A stretch of 64,000 nt of DNA from an uncultured Eggerthellaceae bacterium (GTDB lineage Bacteria; Actinomycetota; Coriobacteriia; Coriobacteriales; Eggerthellaceae), in assembly GCA_910588985.1 (NCBI GenBank), contig CAJURO010000001.1, forward strand, positions 62,001-126,000. The letters run 5' to 3'. Positions 33,062-41,929 of this stretch are shown here, in pieces (within the stretch, counting starts at the first letter, position 1; the number at the start of each line of letters is the position of its first letter). Below the pieces are notes generated by a model. It was not told where the DNA came from and searched no databases. It worked only from the letters and a program-made list of their open reading frames with translations. Both the position numbers and the translations under genes were made by a program.

Positions 33062-35023
33062 ATGGATAAGATGCAGATCGAGTTCTTGAAAACACTCGTG
33101 GAAACACCCTCGCCCACGGGCTCTGAGGAGCGCGTTGCGAACATCGTTCGCTATAAGCTCGATGAGGTTGCCGACGAGGTGCGCACCGATACGATGGGCT
33201 CAGTCCATGCAGTGCTCAACGCATTCATACGGCCGCCCGAGGAGACGGAGCCTGAGAGCGCTGAGAAGCCTGATCCTACCGTAACGCCGCTCTCACGTGG
33301 CGAGCTTGCAGCTATTCGTCCTGAGGAAGGCCAAGCTGAGGAACCTTCCTCAGCCGATGACGACCTCGAGGAGGCCGAGCAAGAGATCGAGGAAGACATC
33401 GAGGAGTACGATCCTGACTATATCGAGGATGAGCCCTTCGAGGTCAAGGTCGGTGCCAGTTCGCTTGGCATACCGATGCCCTCTGCGTCGAGCGCTCCTG
33501 AGGAGAGCTGGCGCATTGACGTATTGAACCCCGCCAAGATGGGGCGTGATGAGCATGAGGTCGAAGCACCTGTGCTCATGCTTTCGGCGCATATGGACGA
33601 GATCGGACTCATGGTCACCTACATCAGCGATGACGGCTTCCTCTCTGTCGCCTCTATCGGGGGTGTGGATGCAGCTATCTTGCCTGGATTGCGCGTGGAT
33701 GTTCATACTGCTTCGGGCGTGCTTCGCGGCGTCGTTGGTCGCAAGCCGATCCATTTGATCGCTACGGATGAGCGCAAGACCGTGACTGAGCTTGACAAGC
33801 TGGTCATCGATCTCGGATTACCTGCGAAGACGGTAAAGGAGAAGGTCCAGGTCGGCGATTCCATCACGTTCGGCGTCGGCTTTGAGTGCTTCGGGGAGGG
33901 CATGGCAGTATCAAGGGCACTTGATGACAAATGCGGCGTGTTCGTTGCTTGTCGTGTCATGGAGGAGCTTGCCAGCGCAGAGCGCCTTGATGCTACGTTC
34001 GTTGCTGCCGTCACCGTTCAGGAGGAGATCGGCACGCGCGGTGCCATCACAAGCGCGCATTCCATCGACCCAGATGTAGCCATTGCCTTCGATGTCACCC
34101 ATGCGACTGACTATCCTGGCATCGATCGGACGAAATATGGTTACATCACGCTTGGTGGCGGCCCGGTCATTGCAAAGGGGCCCAACATCAACCCGCTCGT
34201 ATTCGATCGCCTCGTTGCGGCTGCACGCAAGGAAGGGATCCCTTATCAGATCGAGGCGGAGCCGAGTGTCACCGGTACCGACGCGCGCTCTATCCAGGTA
34301 TCGCGGGAAGGCGTTCCAACAGGGCTTGTCTCAGTGCCGCTTCGCTATATGCATACGCCCACTGAGACCATTTGCCTTGATGACCTTGTCAATGCGGTCA
34401 AATTGATCACGCGGTTCACCCAAGACCTTGAGCCCGATGCCACGTTCATCCCAGGGGTTTCTCCTGCTATCGAGATGCCCGAGGATACGCGCGCGAAGAT
34501 GCATGCAGGCGATGGCTCAGAGGCACGCATCGAAGAGCTCGAGGAAGAGATCAAGAAGCTCAAGGCTACGCTTTCGGGAGAGATTGGCGAGGAATCTTCG
34601 CCATCTTTTGCGAAGATCGAGCCTCTTGGCGACCTTGCGCCCAAGAGCCCTTCAGCGAAACCAACCAAGGTGACATCAGCGAAGCTACCACAGTTCTCCT
34701 CATTGAACACCTTGACGCGTCTCTCGGATACGCCGATCGCAAGCTCTTCTGCCGACGATAAGCGAGCGCCTCTCTTTGATGCGCTGAAGGCATTTGGTGC
34801 TCGTGCGGATGTGGACAAGGATGCGCAGGCAGACCCAGCTGCAACGCCACTTGAGAATGCGCAGGGCATATCTGAAGGGGGAGCTGAAGCGACCGAGTCC
34901 GATATCTTGCCGTTCAGCTCAGAGGGCGAACACGCAGATACGAAGAGCGGCGAAGAGAGCTTCGGCGGATTCATCCCGTTCAATCTTTCCCGTGATGATG
35001 AAGATGCAGAGGAAGGCAAGTAA
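33062..35023 (+). CDS. M42-family metallo-aminopeptidase with acidic insertions
   Basis: Protein of 653 residues, nearly twice the usual 340-360. The M42 catalytic parts are present: start KTLVETPSPTGSEERVANIV, metal ligands in SAHMDEIG (His177, Asp179), SRALDDKCGV, TVQEEIGTRGA (Glu residues), VTHATDYPGI and the C-terminal PLRYMHTPTE His. A very acidic stretch of about 110 residues is inserted at about 55-165, before the first metal motif. A low-complexity tail of about 185 residues with a short coiled coil (ARIEELEEEIKKLKATL) follows from about 470. It is next to smpB. Members are cytosolic aminopeptidases or cellulase-like enzymes; substrate unknown. Confidence 0.88.
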   Translation: MDKMQIEFLKTLVETPSPTGSEERVANIVRYKLDEVADEVRTDTMGSVHAVLNAFIRPPEETEPESAEKPDPTVTPLSRGELAAIRPEEGQAEEPSSADDDLEEAEQEIEEDIEEYDPDYIEDEPFEVKVGASSLGIPMPSASSAPEESWRIDVLNPAKMGRDEHEVEAPVLMLSAHMDEIGLMVTYISDDGFLSVASIGGVDAAILPGLRVDVHTASGVLRGVVGRKPIHLIATDERKTVTELDKLVIDLGLPAKTVKEKVQVGDSITFGVGFECFGEGMAVSRALDDKCGVFVACRVMEELASAERLDATFVAAVTVQEEIGTRGAITSAHSIDPDVAIAFDVTHATDYPGIDRTKYGYITLGGGPVIAKGPNINPLVFDRLVAAARKEGIPYQIEAEPSVTGTDARSIQVSREGVPTGLVSVPLRYMHTPTETICLDDLVNAVKLITRFTQDLEPDATFIPGVSPAIEMPEDTRAKMHAGDGSEARIEELEEEIKKLKATLSGEIGEESSPSFAKIEPLGDLAPKSPSAKPTKVTSAKLPQFSSLNTLTRLSDTPIASSSADDKRAPLFDALKAFGARADVDKDAQADPAATPLENAQGISEGGAEATESDILPFSSEGEHADTKSGEESFGGFIPFNLSRDDEDAEEGK

Positions 35024-35058
35024 GCGCTTGTTCATGAGCGCTTGCATATGGTAAGACG

Positions 35059-35529
35059 ATGCCCAAAGAGAGATCGAAGCCCATCGCGAAGAACCGCAAA
35101 GCATTCCACGACTACGAGATCTTGGAAACATTCGAAGCGGGGATAGAGCTCACGGGCACCGAGGTGCGTTCGCTTCGTGATAACAATGCGCAGCTCACTG
35201 ATACCTTCGCGCTGGTACGCAAGGGTGAGGTATGGCTGAACAACCTCCATATTGCGCCGTTCGCACAAGGCAACATCAACAACGGCGATCCAGATCGGCG
35301 CCGCAAGCTGCTCTTGCATAAAAAGCAGATCAGGTATCTTGAGGAGAAGACCCAGGAAAAGGGTCTCGCCGTCGTTCCATTGAAGATGTATTTCAACGAT
35401 AAGGGCCTTGTCAAGGTGGAGATCGCCCTTGCGCGTGGCAAGAAGCTCTATGACAAGCGCAATACCATGAAGGAGCGCGACACCAAGCGCGAGATCGAGC
35501 GCGCGCTCAAAGCGCGAAGCGAGCGCTAG
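35059..35529 (+). CDS. smpB: SsrA-binding protein SmpB
   Basis: Binds tmRNA and delivers it to stalled ribosomes. It has 156 residues with NRKAFHDYEILETFEAGIEL at the start, GTEVRSLRDNNAQLTD, LLLHKKQIRYL and a basic C-terminal tail (KERDTKREIERALKAR). Its partner RNA ssrA is encoded 830 bases downstream, after a small acidic protein gene. Confidence 0.96.
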   Translation: MPKERSKPIAKNRKAFHDYEILETFEAGIELTGTEVRSLRDNNAQLTDTFALVRKGEVWLNNLHIAPFAQGNINNGDPDRRRKLLLHKKQIRYLEEKTQEKGLAVVPLKMYFNDKGLVKVEIALARGKKLYDKRNTMKERDTKREIERALKARSER

Positions 35530-35664
35530 GTATTCCCTCTCATCCTCGAACCTCTTCGCCCAATGTTACAAATGGTTGAGCGAATAGCTGTCATGCGAAA
35601 TGAGCGCAGCGGTTGTGGTATACCTCAGAGAAGGAATAACAGAACCAGCGAAAAGGGGGTTCTC

Positions 35665-36306
35665 ATGAGCCTTGATACAGAGCTTGAGTCCATGGAAGAG
35701 ATGGGGCAGACGCAGGCTGAGGAAATAGACGAGGAAACCGAGATTCAAGACGTTGAAGACGACGTTGATGAGATCGAGGGGCCTGATGCGGAGGAATCTG
35801 ACCTCGAACACGCTTACAGCAGCTTCATCACCGACAACGAGGCGGACTATGACGGCTACGACCCAGATGAGGTCATCGAAGAAGAGCGCGAAGACGAGGA
35901 AGCAGATGTGCTCAACTCGGAGGGCTACCACATCGAGGATGCCCACGACCTCGAAGAGGAGGTCATCGAGATGGAGCTTGAAGAGGGCGACATCTATGCG
36001 ATCATCGTCGATGAGGATGACAATGAGATCGGCTTCGTGCTCCTTGACGAGAATGGCAATGAGCAGGAGTACTACTACGTCGATATGGATGAATACGAAT
36101 TCGTCGAAGAGGAGGACGATGAGCCAGTTCACGTGGTTCGCGCATCCGATGATGAGGAGTTCGATCTAGGAATCACCCGCGAAGGCGTAGCTGAGGCGAC
36201 CGTTGACATGAATGCCATCTACAAGGAAGGCTCTGCCGTTCTCACCGAGCTCAAGGATACGATGGATGAGATCAACGAGAGCATGAGCTTCCTTAAGAAG
36301 AAGTAG
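35665..36306 (+). CDS. Extremely acidic hypothetical protein between smpB and ssrA
   Basis: Protein of 213 residues; roughly two in five residues are Asp or Glu. I chose ATG 35665 because AAGGGGG lies upstream; an open frame reaches back to 35563 but without a site. The first about 110 residues are a low-complexity acidic region. A more ordered segment at about 115-160 alternates hydrophobic and acidic residues (IYAIIVDEDDNEIGFVLLD), suggesting a small beta domain. The end is helix-like (LTELKDTMDEINESMSFLKKK). I recognise no family. Location between smpB and ssrA may be incidental or may point to translation. Confidence 0.75.
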   Translation: MSLDTELESMEEMGQTQAEEIDEETEIQDVEDDVDEIEGPDAEESDLEHAYSSFITDNEADYDGYDPDEVIEEEREDEEADVLNSEGYHIEDAHDLEEEVIEMELEEGDIYAIIVDEDDNEIGFVLLDENGNEQEYYYVDMDEYEFVEEEDDEPVHVVRASDDEEFDLGITREGVAEATVDMNAIYKEGSAVLTELKDTMDEINESMSFLKKK

Positions 36307-36309
36307 CCC

Positions 36310-36338
36310 TTGCCCAAAGGAAAGGCACAGCGTACAAT
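36310..36338 (+). promoter_or_regulatory. Promoter of ssrA
   Basis: TTGCCC (36310-36315), 17-base spacer and TACAAT (36333-36338), ending about 18 bases before the mature 5' end of tmRNA. Confidence 0.6.
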
Positions 36339-36356
36339 GCCACTACCCTCATAGGG

Positions 36357-36728
36357 GGGGGCGACTGGTTTCGACATGGCAGGTTCGAGAAGAGGAGCAG
36401 GTCGTGGTCTCCTCGCCACGTTAAACAGGGGTACCGTCAAAATTAATTGGCAAAAACAACACTCAGAGCGCTCCGGCGCTCGCCATGGCTGCTTAATTAT
36501 CAGCCATCCGCCAACCCTGAAAATTCCCCGCTTCAGGCAAGGCGTCATTTAAGGGGAATGCTCTGCACTACGTAGTCGGTATGAGTGCAGAAAAGAGCGA
36601 ACCGACTCGGAGGGGCAACGTTCGTTTGCAGACCGAGCCCTTCTTAAGAGCTTGAGTGCAAACTAAGCCTGTAGCGCCTCGTCGAGGATCTGGTATGGAC
36701 CGGAGTTCGATTCTCCGCGCCTCCACCA
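36357..36728 (+). ncRNA. ssrA: Transfer-messenger RNA (tmRNA)
   Basis: One-piece tmRNA of about 372 bases. The 5' end GGGGGCG plus ACTGGTTTCGACA pairs with CGCCTCC before ACCA at the 3' end; the T arm GGAGTTCGATTCTCC is intact. The tag reading frame runs 36449-36496: GKNNTQSAPALAMAA then TAA, probably preceded by the alanine of the charged tRNA domain. The tag ends MAA, not the common LAA. A run of G upstream (36354-36356) makes the exact 5' base uncertain by up to three. Confidence 0.95.
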
Positions 36729-36739
36729 GAGTGAAATTA

Positions 36740-36770
36740 GTCGAACACCTTCGGGTGTTCGACTTGTCTC
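36740..36770 (+). terminator. Terminator after tmRNA
   Basis: Perfect 10-bp stem GTCGAACACC / GGTGTTCGAC with a TTCG tetraloop, followed by TTGTCTC. Confidence 0.8.
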
Positions 36771-36794
36771 TACTGGACTCCACCAATCATCCAG

Positions 36795-36833
36795 AAGGCT
36801 GAGCTTCCAAGAGAGAAGCTCAGCCTTTTCGTT
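36795..36833. terminator. Second hairpin terminator downstream of ssrA
   Basis: Perfect 12-bp stem AAGGCTGAGCTT (36795-36806) / AAGCTCAGCCTT (36816-36827) followed by TTCGTTTC. Confidence 0.7.
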
Positions 36834-36934
36834 TCCTCATGCTGAATCCATGGTGAGTTGCCATACAATGAGAGACAAGGTGTTCCAAAGGGTCATGGTA
36901 TGGAGGCCACGATCCAAGACGAAGAGGAGAAGAG

Positions 36935-37495
36935 ATGAAATTCAAGAAGGCTTTCGCGGCGGTTGCGATGAGCGCATTCATCGCGTTGTCCCTGTGCGGG
37001 CTTGTTGGCTGTGCTGACAACAGCAAGCAGGTGATCACCGACTCGTTGACAGAGGAGATCGAATCGCTGAAGAATCCCGATGCTGCGATGATCGCCGAGA
37101 TGTCTTCAGAGGTTCCTGCGAGCACGTTCGAGCAGCTTGGACTGAATAGCGATGACGTGGTCAGGGCGCTTTTCGAGGGATTCGATGGAACGGTCGACAA
37201 CGTTGAGGTTAATGGCAAGAATGCGGAAGCCATCGTCACGCTCAGCAGTAAGGATTTCTCTCAGATCGAAGATGTTATGACTGAGGTGACTGACGAGCTG
37301 ACCGATAATGTCGAGCAGTTTAGCGGTATGAGCCAGAGTGAGATCATGACATGGGTTGGCCAGCAACTTATGGAAAAGATCAATGCGATGCCTGTTATCA
37401 CCCATGATCCCATCACGATCGAATATGTCCTCAATGGCAACACATGGGAGCCAACTGAGGATGCCGAGACAGCAGTATTCAATGCGCTCTTCTAA
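36935..37495 (+). CDS. Secreted lipoprotein, unknown function
   Basis: Protein of 186 residues with a lipoprotein signal: basic start MKFKKAF, hydrophobic core and lipobox LVGC with the lipidated Cys at about residue 26. The mature part is acidic and helical/beta mixed, with no recognised catalytic motif; a segment such as VEVNGKNAEAIVTLSSKDF suggests a DUF-type alpha/beta lipoprotein. A GAGGAGAAGAG site precedes the ATG. A strong terminator follows, so it is monocistronic. Confidence 0.85.
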   Translation: MKFKKAFAAVAMSAFIALSLCGLVGCADNSKQVITDSLTEEIESLKNPDAAMIAEMSSEVPASTFEQLGLNSDDVVRALFEGFDGTVDNVEVNGKNAEAIVTLSSKDFSQIEDVMTEVTDELTDNVEQFSGMSQSEIMTWVGQQLMEKINAMPVITHDPITIEYVLNGNTWEPTEDAETAVFNALF

Positions 37496-37533
37496 TAAGG
37501 CATAGCTGAACAAGGGATCTTAAGGTCTCACTG

Positions 37534-37574
37534 AAGCCCCGTTGTGCAGAGAGCGCAACGGGGCTTTCTTTTTT
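37534..37574 (+). terminator. Rho-independent terminator after the lipoprotein gene
   Basis: Stem AAGCCCCGTTG (37534-37544) / CAACGGGGCTT (37556-37566) followed by TCTTTTTT. Confidence 0.92.
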
Positions 37575-37690
37575 GAAAAATCGAAAAGATCAAAATGTGG
37601 GGAGGAGTATAATCTGTTTAATCCATATTCTGTAACCATACTGTAAATATCGCTTGTATTGAGCGGATGGCTTTGTTTGGAGATAGTCGC

Positions 37691-40507
37691 ATGAAATGGT
37701 ATTCGCGTTGTTGCTCGATCCTTGTTACTGCTTCGCTCATGATGGGAATCTTGGTCCCTCAGGGTGCTTTCGCAATCGAGGAGACGACATCCAATAGTGC
37801 ATCGCGTGCTGACGGAGACACCAGGACTCTCCCTCTTGATAGCGAAGAAGATGCTCAGGTTTCATATGGAGATGAGGCGAATGAAGCTCTTGAGAGCACA
37901 GGGGATATCGCCCTCTCCGATGTACAAGCTCCGTCCTCATCCGAGATGGATCCCAAGGAAAGCGATGATGCCTTTTCGCTCGATGCATCCCCGACCACAG
38001 CTCCTCAGATCACCATCGATGTCAACGGGGAGCAGACTTCCGCCACCATCACCGTTGACGATCCCGACCTAGAGCAGGCGCGCCGAGTGGAGCTTCCCAC
38101 CTGGTCTGCGGTGAACTCCCAGGACGACATCGTCTGGTATCGCGCAAGCCAGAATCCCGATCGCACATGGAGCGTCCAGGTCGATCTGACGCGGCATCAC
38201 AGCGTTGGAACGTTTTACGTGCATCTTTATGCTGAGGTAGCAGGGAAGTTCGGCATGCATGGCGCCGAGAGCTTCGTTGTTGAAGCCCCGAAGGCCAAGG
38301 TCGATCTCGTGCAGACTGAAGATCAGAAGAAAAAAGGCTTGTTCGACATCGCCATTTCAGATGTGATATCGAAGACGCCGATCACGCGGGTCCAGGTTCC
38401 TACGTGGTCTGTTGCAAACAATCAGGACGACATCGTATGGTATGACGCAACGCCCGTTGCGGATGGCTATGTGGTCAAAGATGTTTCCTGCGTTGGCGCA
38501 CATCGCGCACCAGGTCTCTATATCTCGCATCTCTATGTGACGCTTAAGAACAACGCTGTTGCCTTCTCGGGGGCTGCGACGAAGACGATCGAAGTGCCCA
38601 ATACTTCGATCACCGCGCAGCTTGATGCTGAGAAGACCCACATCGTCATTACAGCTCAGGGAGGCCTGTTCGACCTCGCTTCGTCGGTGCAATTCCCGAC
38701 GTGGTCTGCAGCGCGATCCCAAGATGACCTGGTGTGGTATGCATCAAGCTCGAAGACAGGTGGCGCATGGACGGTGAGCGTACCCCTCTCCGCGCATCGT
38801 GATGCAGGTGATTACTACATCCATTCTTATATCTGGGTTGGTGGCGTACAGCTCTTTGCGGCAGCAACCTCTGTCACGGTTCCAAAGCCAACGTGCGATG
38901 TCGCGCTTGTCCAAGACACGACAGCGCTTGCGGTCACCCAAAAGGAGACGGGGAGGTTCGACATCGAGATAAGCAACCTCAACGCACCTTCTGATATCAC
39001 GCGCGTACAGGTTCCAACCTGGTCCTCTGCGAATGGTCAAGATGACATCGTATGGTACGACGCTGTCAAGGATGGTTCGCTTTGGGTAGTGCGCAACGTG
39101 TCCTGCGTGTCGCCTCGTCGCTCACCAGGAACATATATCTCTCATGTGTACGTCACGTGCAAGAACGGCATCTTCGCATTTGCAGGCGGCGCTCAAGGGA
39201 ACGTTGCTGTGGCGGATCCGTCCATTCAGATAACCAATGTCAACAATACGGAGAGCGTCTTCGATGTCATCCTTAAAGGTGGGGTGTTCGCAGGCGCAAG
39301 CGCGGTGAGCGTCCCGACGTGGTCTGTGCGCAACGGCCAAGATGATATCGTGTGGCACCAAGCCAATCGGCAAGCAGATGGGTCATGGAAGGCATCGATC
39401 AACATCAGCAGGCATCGTGATGCAGGCACCTATTGTGTTCATACCTATGCCGTGGTGAACGGCTCGCAGGTGTTCGGGCAGGCGACAGGCTCGTTCACGG
39501 TCACCGCTCCGACAGCAGCCGTATCTGCTCAAACCGATGATACGGCAGGGACCATCACGGTGACGGTGAGCAACCTTTCGTCGCCGTCTGGTATCAAGCG
39601 CGTGCAGGTTCCGACATGGACGACGGCAAACAACCAAGATGACATCATCTGGCACGATGCGTACAAGCAAGATGATGGATCATATGTTGCTACGATCAAA
39701 GCAGCTGAGCATAACGGCGAAGAGGGTCCGTACTTAAGCCATGTTTACGTTACCTGTGGCAATGATGTCATGGCTATGGTGGGCGCCTCGACCAATTCGC
39801 TCACGCTTGAGAACTTCATTTTCGTAACAGGCAATATGGGCTCTGGCGTTCGTTATGTTCACATCAAGAATCCAACAGTGGCTGGTCAAGTGCAGATGCC
39901 GACCTGGACGAGCGAGAATGGCCAGGATGATATCGTTTGGTATAACGCAACTAACCTGGGAAATGGCCTGTGGCGCTCTCAGATCGCCTGCAAGAGATTC
40001 CGCCACACAGGGAACGTCACTACGCATATCTATGCGGGCGGCACGATGATAGGAGCCACCTCGTTTGCGGTCAACGATGCAGATGTATGGACCATCTCGG
40101 GAGACCCTGTGCTTGATAGCTATCTACATCAGATCATCAATGAGAGAGGGTGCGACCTCCGATCGCTCTATAACTACGTGATGTCCTATCCTTATATCAG
40201 CGGATCGAAATATCCCACAGGTGAGTGGACGATCCCCTTCGCCAAGGAGATGTATCAAAGGCATGGGGGCAACTGCTATCGATATGCCTCATTGTTCTGC
40301 TGGCTTGCGCGTGCGGCAGGCTATGACGCGAATGCGATCTCGGGACAGCTCCTTGGCAGCGCGGGCGGTTGGATGGCCCATGGGTGGGTCGAGATATACA
40401 TCGACGGCGTCACCTACGTGTGCGACCCGCAGCTCAACTGGCGCTATCCAAGCCGCAACCTCTATATGCGAACCTACGCTAATGCTCCTGTGAACTATCG
40501 GAAGTAG
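37691..40507 (+). CDS. Secreted protein with seven GBS-Bsp-like repeats and a transglutaminase-like domain
   Basis: Protein of 938 residues from the ATG at 37691, chosen for its GGAG site; an ATG 24 bases upstream lacks one. Signal peptide MKWYSRCCSILVTASLMMG, cleavage after GAFA. A polar linker is followed by seven repeats of about 95 residues, each with the core VPTWSxxNxQDDIVWY and a later H-x-x-G-x-Y-x-x-H pattern. These match the GBS-Bsp-like repeat family of streptococcal surface proteins. The C-terminal about 130 residues form a transglutaminase-like domain: Cys862 in GGNCYRYAS, His897 in AHGWVEI, Asp912 in VCDPQLNW. No LPxTG or membrane anchor is seen, so it is secreted or held non-covalently. 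It heads an apparent operon with the MBOAT and DHHW genes. Confidence 0.85.
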   Translation: MKWYSRCCSILVTASLMMGILVPQGAFAIEETTSNSASRADGDTRTLPLDSEEDAQVSYGDEANEALESTGDIALSDVQAPSSSEMDPKESDDAFSLDASPTTAPQITIDVNGEQTSATITVDDPDLEQARRVELPTWSAVNSQDDIVWYRASQNPDRTWSVQVDLTRHHSVGTFYVHLYAEVAGKFGMHGAESFVVEAPKAKVDLVQTEDQKKKGLFDIAISDVISKTPITRVQVPTWSVANNQDDIVWYDATPVADGYVVKDVSCVGAHRAPGLYISHLYVTLKNNAVAFSGAATKTIEVPNTSITAQLDAEKTHIVITAQGGLFDLASSVQFPTWSAARSQDDLVWYASSSKTGGAWTVSVPLSAHRDAGDYYIHSYIWVGGVQLFAAATSVTVPKPTCDVALVQDTTALAVTQKETGRFDIEISNLNAPSDITRVQVPTWSSANGQDDIVWYDAVKDGSLWVVRNVSCVSPRRSPGTYISHVYVTCKNGIFAFAGGAQGNVAVADPSIQITNVNNTESVFDVILKGGVFAGASAVSVPTWSVRNGQDDIVWHQANRQADGSWKASINISRHRDAGTYCVHTYAVVNGSQVFGQATGSFTVTAPTAAVSAQTDDTAGTITVTVSNLSSPSGIKRVQVPTWTTANNQDDIIWHDAYKQDDGSYVATIKAAEHNGEEGPYLSHVYVTCGNDVMAMVGASTNSLTLENFIFVTGNMGSGVRYVHIKNPTVAGQVQMPTWTSENGQDDIVWYNATNLGNGLWRSQIACKRFRHTGNVTTHIYAGGTMIGATSFAVNDADVWTISGDPVLDSYLHQIINERGCDLRSLYNYVMSYPYISGSKYPTGEWTIPFAKEMYQRHGGNCYRYASLFCWLARAAGYDANAISGQLLGSAGGWMAHGWVEIYIDGVTYVCDPQLNWRYPSRNLYMRTYANAPVNYRK

Positions 40508-40522
40508 TCATAGACACCCTGC

Positions 40523-41929
40523 ATGGTATTCAGCTCGCTTTCATTTCTCTGCGTCTTCTTACCGATCGCACTCTTGCTTGCGATTCTCGTGCCGAGCATT
40601 CGCGCGAAGAATATCGTGCTCGTGCTCCTCTCGCTCGTCTTCTATGCCTATGGGGAGCCGATCTATGTCATCCTCATGCTCATCTCGGCGCTCATCAACT
40701 GGCTTTTGGGGCAGTTGATCGGGCGCGCGCAGTCTCGAAGTGCTTCTCGTGTCGCGCTCAGCTTCGCCATCATCTTCGATCTTGGCATGCTTGGGGTCTT
40801 CAAGTACTCCTCTTTTGTGGTGGAAAGCCTGAATGCCGGCTTTAGCTTTGAGTTCATCGAGCCGAACATTGCGCTTCCGATCGGCATATCGTTCTATACG
40901 TTCCAAGCGCTCTCGTATGTGATCGACGTCTATCGTGGCGATGTGCCGCCTGAGCGCAATTTCATGCGCGTGCTGCTCTATATCGCCTTCTTCCCACAGC
41001 TCATCGCTGGGCCGATCATCCGCTATCACGACGTTGCCGAGCAGATCGCCTCTCGTCGCATCACGCTTTCAGGTATTGCTTGCGGCATGCGTCGCTTCTG
41101 CGTTGGCCTTGCGAAGAAAGTGCTCATCGCGAACACGATGGCGCTCACGGCAGACGCCATCTTTGCGGCCTCGTTTGATGAGGTCAACATTGCAGTCGCA
41201 TGGATCGGTGCCCTTGCATATCTCTTCCAGATCTACTTTGATTTCAGCGGGTACTCGGACATGGCGATCGGCCTTGCACGCATGTTCGGCTTCACTTATA
41301 AGGAGAACTTCAACTATCCCTACATCTCGACGTCTGTGCAAGGGTTTTGGCGTCGCTGGCATATCTCGCTCTCCACGTGGTTCAAAGAGTATCTCTATAT
41401 CCCGCTTGGCGGTAATCGTAAAGGCAAGGCACGTGCCGCTCTGAACAAGATTATCGTGTTCTTCTGCTGCGGGTTGTGGCATGGTGCAGCATGGACTTTC
41501 GTTATCTGGGGCCTCATCCATGGCTTCTTCCTTCTTCTGGAAGAGTACCTTCCTCTTCGCAAGCTCCCGAAACCCCTTGGCTGGGTCTATTGCATGCTTG
41601 TGGTGACGTTCGCCTTTGTATTATTTCGGGCTGAATCCATCGAACAAGGCCTCTTCTTCATGCAGCAGATGATCTTCGGATGGCATTTCGAGCATGCATG
41701 CGTTGTCCTGGCTGCTGCTCAACTCACGCCATTGTTCTTGGGCACGGTTGGCGTAGCGATCGTAGCCTCATGTCCCATTAAGGGCATCGTCGAGCGGCAT
41801 CTGACAACGAGCGGCGCTCTCAACGCCTATGAGGTCGCATCTTTTGCTCTTGCGTTCATCCTGCTCGTCCTTTGCATCCTCTGCCTTGCAAGCGGCGGCT
41901 ATAACCCGTTCATCTATTTCAGGTTCTGA
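40523..41929 (+). CDS. MBOAT-family O-acyltransferase (AlgI/DltB-like)
   Basis: Polytopic membrane protein of 468 residues. MBOAT pattern: VFSSLSFLCVFLPIALLL, YTFQALSYVIDVYRGD, FFPQLIAGPIIRYHD, QIYFDFSGYSDMAIGLARMFG, FWRRWHISLSTWFKEYLYIPLGGNR split over about 270-300, and the catalytic His in GLWHGAAWTFVIWGLIHG. Such proteins pass acyl groups across the membrane to modify exopolysaccharide or teichoic acid. The DHHW gene next to it is the usual extracellular partner, making an AlgI/AlgJ-X type pair more likely than DltB. Confidence 0.92.
   Translation: MVFSSLSFLCVFLPIALLLAILVPSIRAKNIVLVLLSLVFYAYGEPIYVILMLISALINWLLGQLIGRAQSRSASRVALSFAIIFDLGMLGVFKYSSFVVESLNAGFSFEFIEPNIALPIGISFYTFQALSYVIDVYRGDVPPERNFMRVLLYIAFFPQLIAGPIIRYHDVAEQIASRRITLSGIACGMRRFCVGLAKKVLIANTMALTADAIFAASFDEVNIAVAWIGALAYLFQIYFDFSGYSDMAIGLARMFGFTYKENFNYPYISTSVQGFWRRWHISLSTWFKEYLYIPLGGNRKGKARAALNKIIVFFCCGLWHGAAWTFVIWGLIHGFFLLLEEYLPLRKLPKPLGWVYCMLVVTFAFVLFRAESIEQGLFFMQQMIFGWHFEHACVVLAAAQLTPLFLGTVGVAIVASCPIKGIVERHLTTSGALNAYEVASFALAFILLVLCILCLASGGYNPFIYFRF

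Noticed and set aside
37613..37627. TCTGTTTAATCCATA resembling the end of the 29.5-kb inverted repeat
   Set aside because: It needs a one-base gap to align, has no inverted partner and lies in an AT-rich promoter region, so chance is likely.
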